From contig JAXLRM010000003.1 of NCBI GenBank assembly GCA_046331095.1, positions 744,001-808,000 of the forward strand: a stretch of DNA of 64,000 nucleotides, in the 5' to 3' direction. Numbering within the stretch: the stretch's first letter is position 1; each line of letters opens with the position of its first letter. Positions 62,804 to 64,000 of the stretch are shown here, piece by piece. A program made the position numbers and the translations under genes. This DNA comes from JAIBAC01 sp046331095. Its GTDB lineage: Bacteria > Actinomycetota > Acidimicrobiia > UBA2766. Under the pieces are notes generated by a model. The model was given only the letters and a program-made list of their open reading frames with translations. It was not told the origin of the DNA and ran no database searches.

Positions 62804-62955
62804 GAAAGGCAAACGTGGTGGGTTACAGGACCTTGGTCTGCGCGTCGTGTCGGCCACGACGTGCAGGCGAAGCGTAGAGCGGTCGGGTGGGAAACAGAAG
62901 CACCCGGCGCCGCTCGGCCGGCGAAACCCCTGCTAAGCACAGTTGCACAAAACGC

Positions 62956-62984
62956 TTGCAGGAGTTTGCAGTGCGTGCTAAAGT
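62956..62984 (+). promoter_or_regulatory. sigma-70-type promoter for the coiled-coil gene
   Basis: TTGCAG (62956-62961), a 17-base spacer and TAAAGT (62979-62984) give standard spacing, about 93 bases before the ATG at 63077. The -10 lies inside the perfect palindrome TGCTAAAGTTAGCA (62976-62989), a likely operator. TTTGCAG repeats the -35 nine bases later. Confidence 0.6.
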
Positions 62985-63076
62985 TAGCAGCGATCGGAAG
63001 GTCCGGGTGCACCGCTCCCAGCCCCACGACGACACGTGGCGCGCCCGGCGACGGAACATCATCGAGAGGCCAGGAA

Positions 63077-63517
63077 ATGGACGTCAAGGAAGTCGCTCGT
63101 GACACCGTGTACGCGACGATCGGGGTGACCTCGTTCGCCTCGAACCAGCTGCAGGTGCGCGCCAAGCAGACCCGCGAGCAGGTCGAGGACCAGGTCAAGA
63201 AGCTGTCGGACCAGCTCGAAGAGCAGCGCAAGGCGCGCCGCGAGCAGGTCGAGCAGTGGGTCTCCCGCGTCGAGACGTCCGGGAAGGACGTCCAGGAGCA
63301 CCTCGAGTCGCTCAACGGCCAGCTCCGCACCCAGCTCGACGCGCTCGTGAAGCTGAACGAGAAGGCTCGCGAGCAGATCGAGGCTCGCCTGCCCGACCAG
63401 GTCGTGACCAACATCGAGCAACTCCGTCAGCAGGTCCGCGAGCTCACCGAGGCGGTCCAGAAGCAGGTGAGCACCCAGGTCGAGCAGGTCCAGAAGCTCG
63501 CCCGCCGCGCCGCCTGA
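63077..63517 (+). CDS. coiled-coil protein, HBHA/phasin-like
   Basis: A 146-residue, strongly helical protein starting MDVKEVARDTVYATIGVTSFASN. From residue 28 on it is a continuous amphipathic coil rich in Gln, Glu and Arg/Lys (for example KQTREQVEDQVKKLSDQLEEQRKARREQVEQWV). The composition resembles mycobacterial heparin-binding haemagglutinin, apolipoprotein-like proteins or phasins. There is no signal peptide or membrane segment. AGGCCAGGAA precedes the ATG at 63077. It has its own promoter and terminator and is single. The name is structural only; lipid-droplet, granule or envelope binding is possible. Confidence 0.7.
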   Translation: MDVKEVARDTVYATIGVTSFASNQLQVRAKQTREQVEDQVKKLSDQLEEQRKARREQVEQWVSRVETSGKDVQEHLESLNGQLRTQLDALVKLNEKAREQIEARLPDQVVTNIEQLRQQVRELTEAVQKQVSTQVEQVQKLARRAA

Positions 63518-63657
63518 GATCTCACAGCGGCTCGGTCCCCCATCCGAAGCCGTACCACGAAGGGCCTGGCGCTCAATCGCCGTCCCCGACGCATCCGAGC
63601 GTCGATCAGGCCCGAGGTGTGACCGGGATCGTCCCCTCCCGTTCCCACCGATCACCC

Positions 63658-63694
63658 GGATCGGCCCGCCTGCCCCGGCGGGCCGATCCCTTTT
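63658..63694 (+). terminator. rho-independent terminator
   Basis: A perfect 13-bp stem GGATCGGCCCGCC/GGCGGGCCGATCC with a six-base loop is followed by CTTTT. It lies 140 bases past the coiled-coil gene, and its opposite strand could also stop the converging gene. Confidence 0.8.
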
Positions 63695-63712
63695 CTCCGG
63701 CCTCCCGCGAGT

Positions 63713-64000
63713 TCAGGACGGGAGCCGGGCGGTGACGATCCAGGCGGCAGCCCCCAGAAGCACGCCGTGATCCTCGGTCCAGTGAGGGGCGAGGGCCTCA
63801 CGCACTGCCGCGACCGCGCGGGCTCGGACGTCGTCGGGCTTGTCGGCGAGCAGGGCACGGCCGACGGCGTCCTCGGTCAGGAACCGCACCGCGCCGTCTA
63901 CGTCACGTGCGCCCCCCGGGCACATCCGGGTGTCGAAGCGGCTCAACTCGACCCCGTCCCACCCGGCAGCGCTCAGGGTCTCGCGTACGAAGTCGGCGTC
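63713..64000 (-). CDS. probable SAM-dependent methyltransferase, C-terminal part (cut by window edge)
   Basis: The last 95 residues of a leftward gene are visible. DADFVRETLSAAGWDGVELSRFDTRMCPG, followed by DGAVRFLTEDAVGRALLADKPDDVRARAVAAVREALAPHW and HGVLLGAAAWIVTARLPS, is the common C-terminal layout of UbiE/methyltransferase-11-like enzymes (post-core helix, DFxxxTLxxAGF, final strand pair). The SAM-binding core is beyond the window, so the substrate is unknown. Confidence 0.65.
   Translation of the reverse strand, partial: DADFVRETLSAAGWDGVELSRFDTRMCPGGARDVDGAVRFLTEDAVGRALLADKPDDVRARAVAAVREALAPHWTEDHGVLLGAAAWIVTARLPS

Overview
This is a high-GC bacterial chromosome segment with dense coding and no transposases, phage genes, rRNA or tRNA genes. 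Gene content and order point to an actinobacterium, probably a deep-branching one such as Acidimicrobiia (inference). Two blocks match the Mycobacterium tuberculosis gene order: mec-cysO-cysM-murI-Rv1339-type hydrolase-rph-rdgB (11.3-16.3 kb), and the SIS protein-manB-DUF3499 group (45.6-53.7 kb, here interrupted by envelope genes). A third block, comF-flgM-like-response regulator-secA-prfB followed by ftsE-ftsX-smpB (30.2-43.2 kb), resembles the order in Bacillus and looks ancestral.

Layout. 0-7 kb: a truncated Rieske protein, a Tat-exported metallophosphoesterase operon, an aminotransferase-alanine dehydrogenase pair, and a membrane protein with two excalibur domains. 7-11 kb: a four-copy 105-bp tandem repeat, then the B12-dependent ribonucleotide reductase nrdJ with a long leader. 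11-16.3 kb: nucleotide/RNA quality control (rdgB, rph), a cAMP-phosphodiesterase-like hydrolase, glutamate racemase, and the CysO/CysM/Mec cysteine pathway. 16.3-22 kb: a hairpin-repeat cluster, a Bax-inhibitor-1 protein, murF-purM, and glnK-amtB with a possible GlnR site. 22-30 kb: an acyltransferase, a phosphodiester-glycosidase-like protein, tmRNA, and an envelope cluster (GT-C protein, flippase-like/methyltransferase fusion, acyltransferase 3). 30-43 kb: smpB, ftsEX, a 1097-residue PKD-like secreted protein, prfB, secA, a response regulator, a FlgM-like peptide and comF. 43-48 kb: mtnA, a RuBisCO-like protein, a SIS protein and manB. 48-64 kb: two membrane glycosyltransferases, a GT2, DUF5719 and DUF3499 proteins, an L,D-transpeptidase, ftsH, a thioredoxin-like protein, a coiled-coil protein with a clear promoter, and a truncated methyltransferase.

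Functionally the window combines nitrogen and cysteine assimilation, methionine salvage, peptidoglycan precursor synthesis and remodelling (murI, murF, L,D-transpeptidase, ftsEX) and a large set of envelope glycan or lipid genes. Protein quality control is represented by tmRNA, smpB, ftsH and secA. The least explained parts are the intergenic repeat families. One of them is an inverted-arm element of about 49 bp that recurs in clusters 35 kb apart. Also poorly explained are the flippase-methyltransferase fusion cluster and the RuBisCO-like protein coupled to mtnA.
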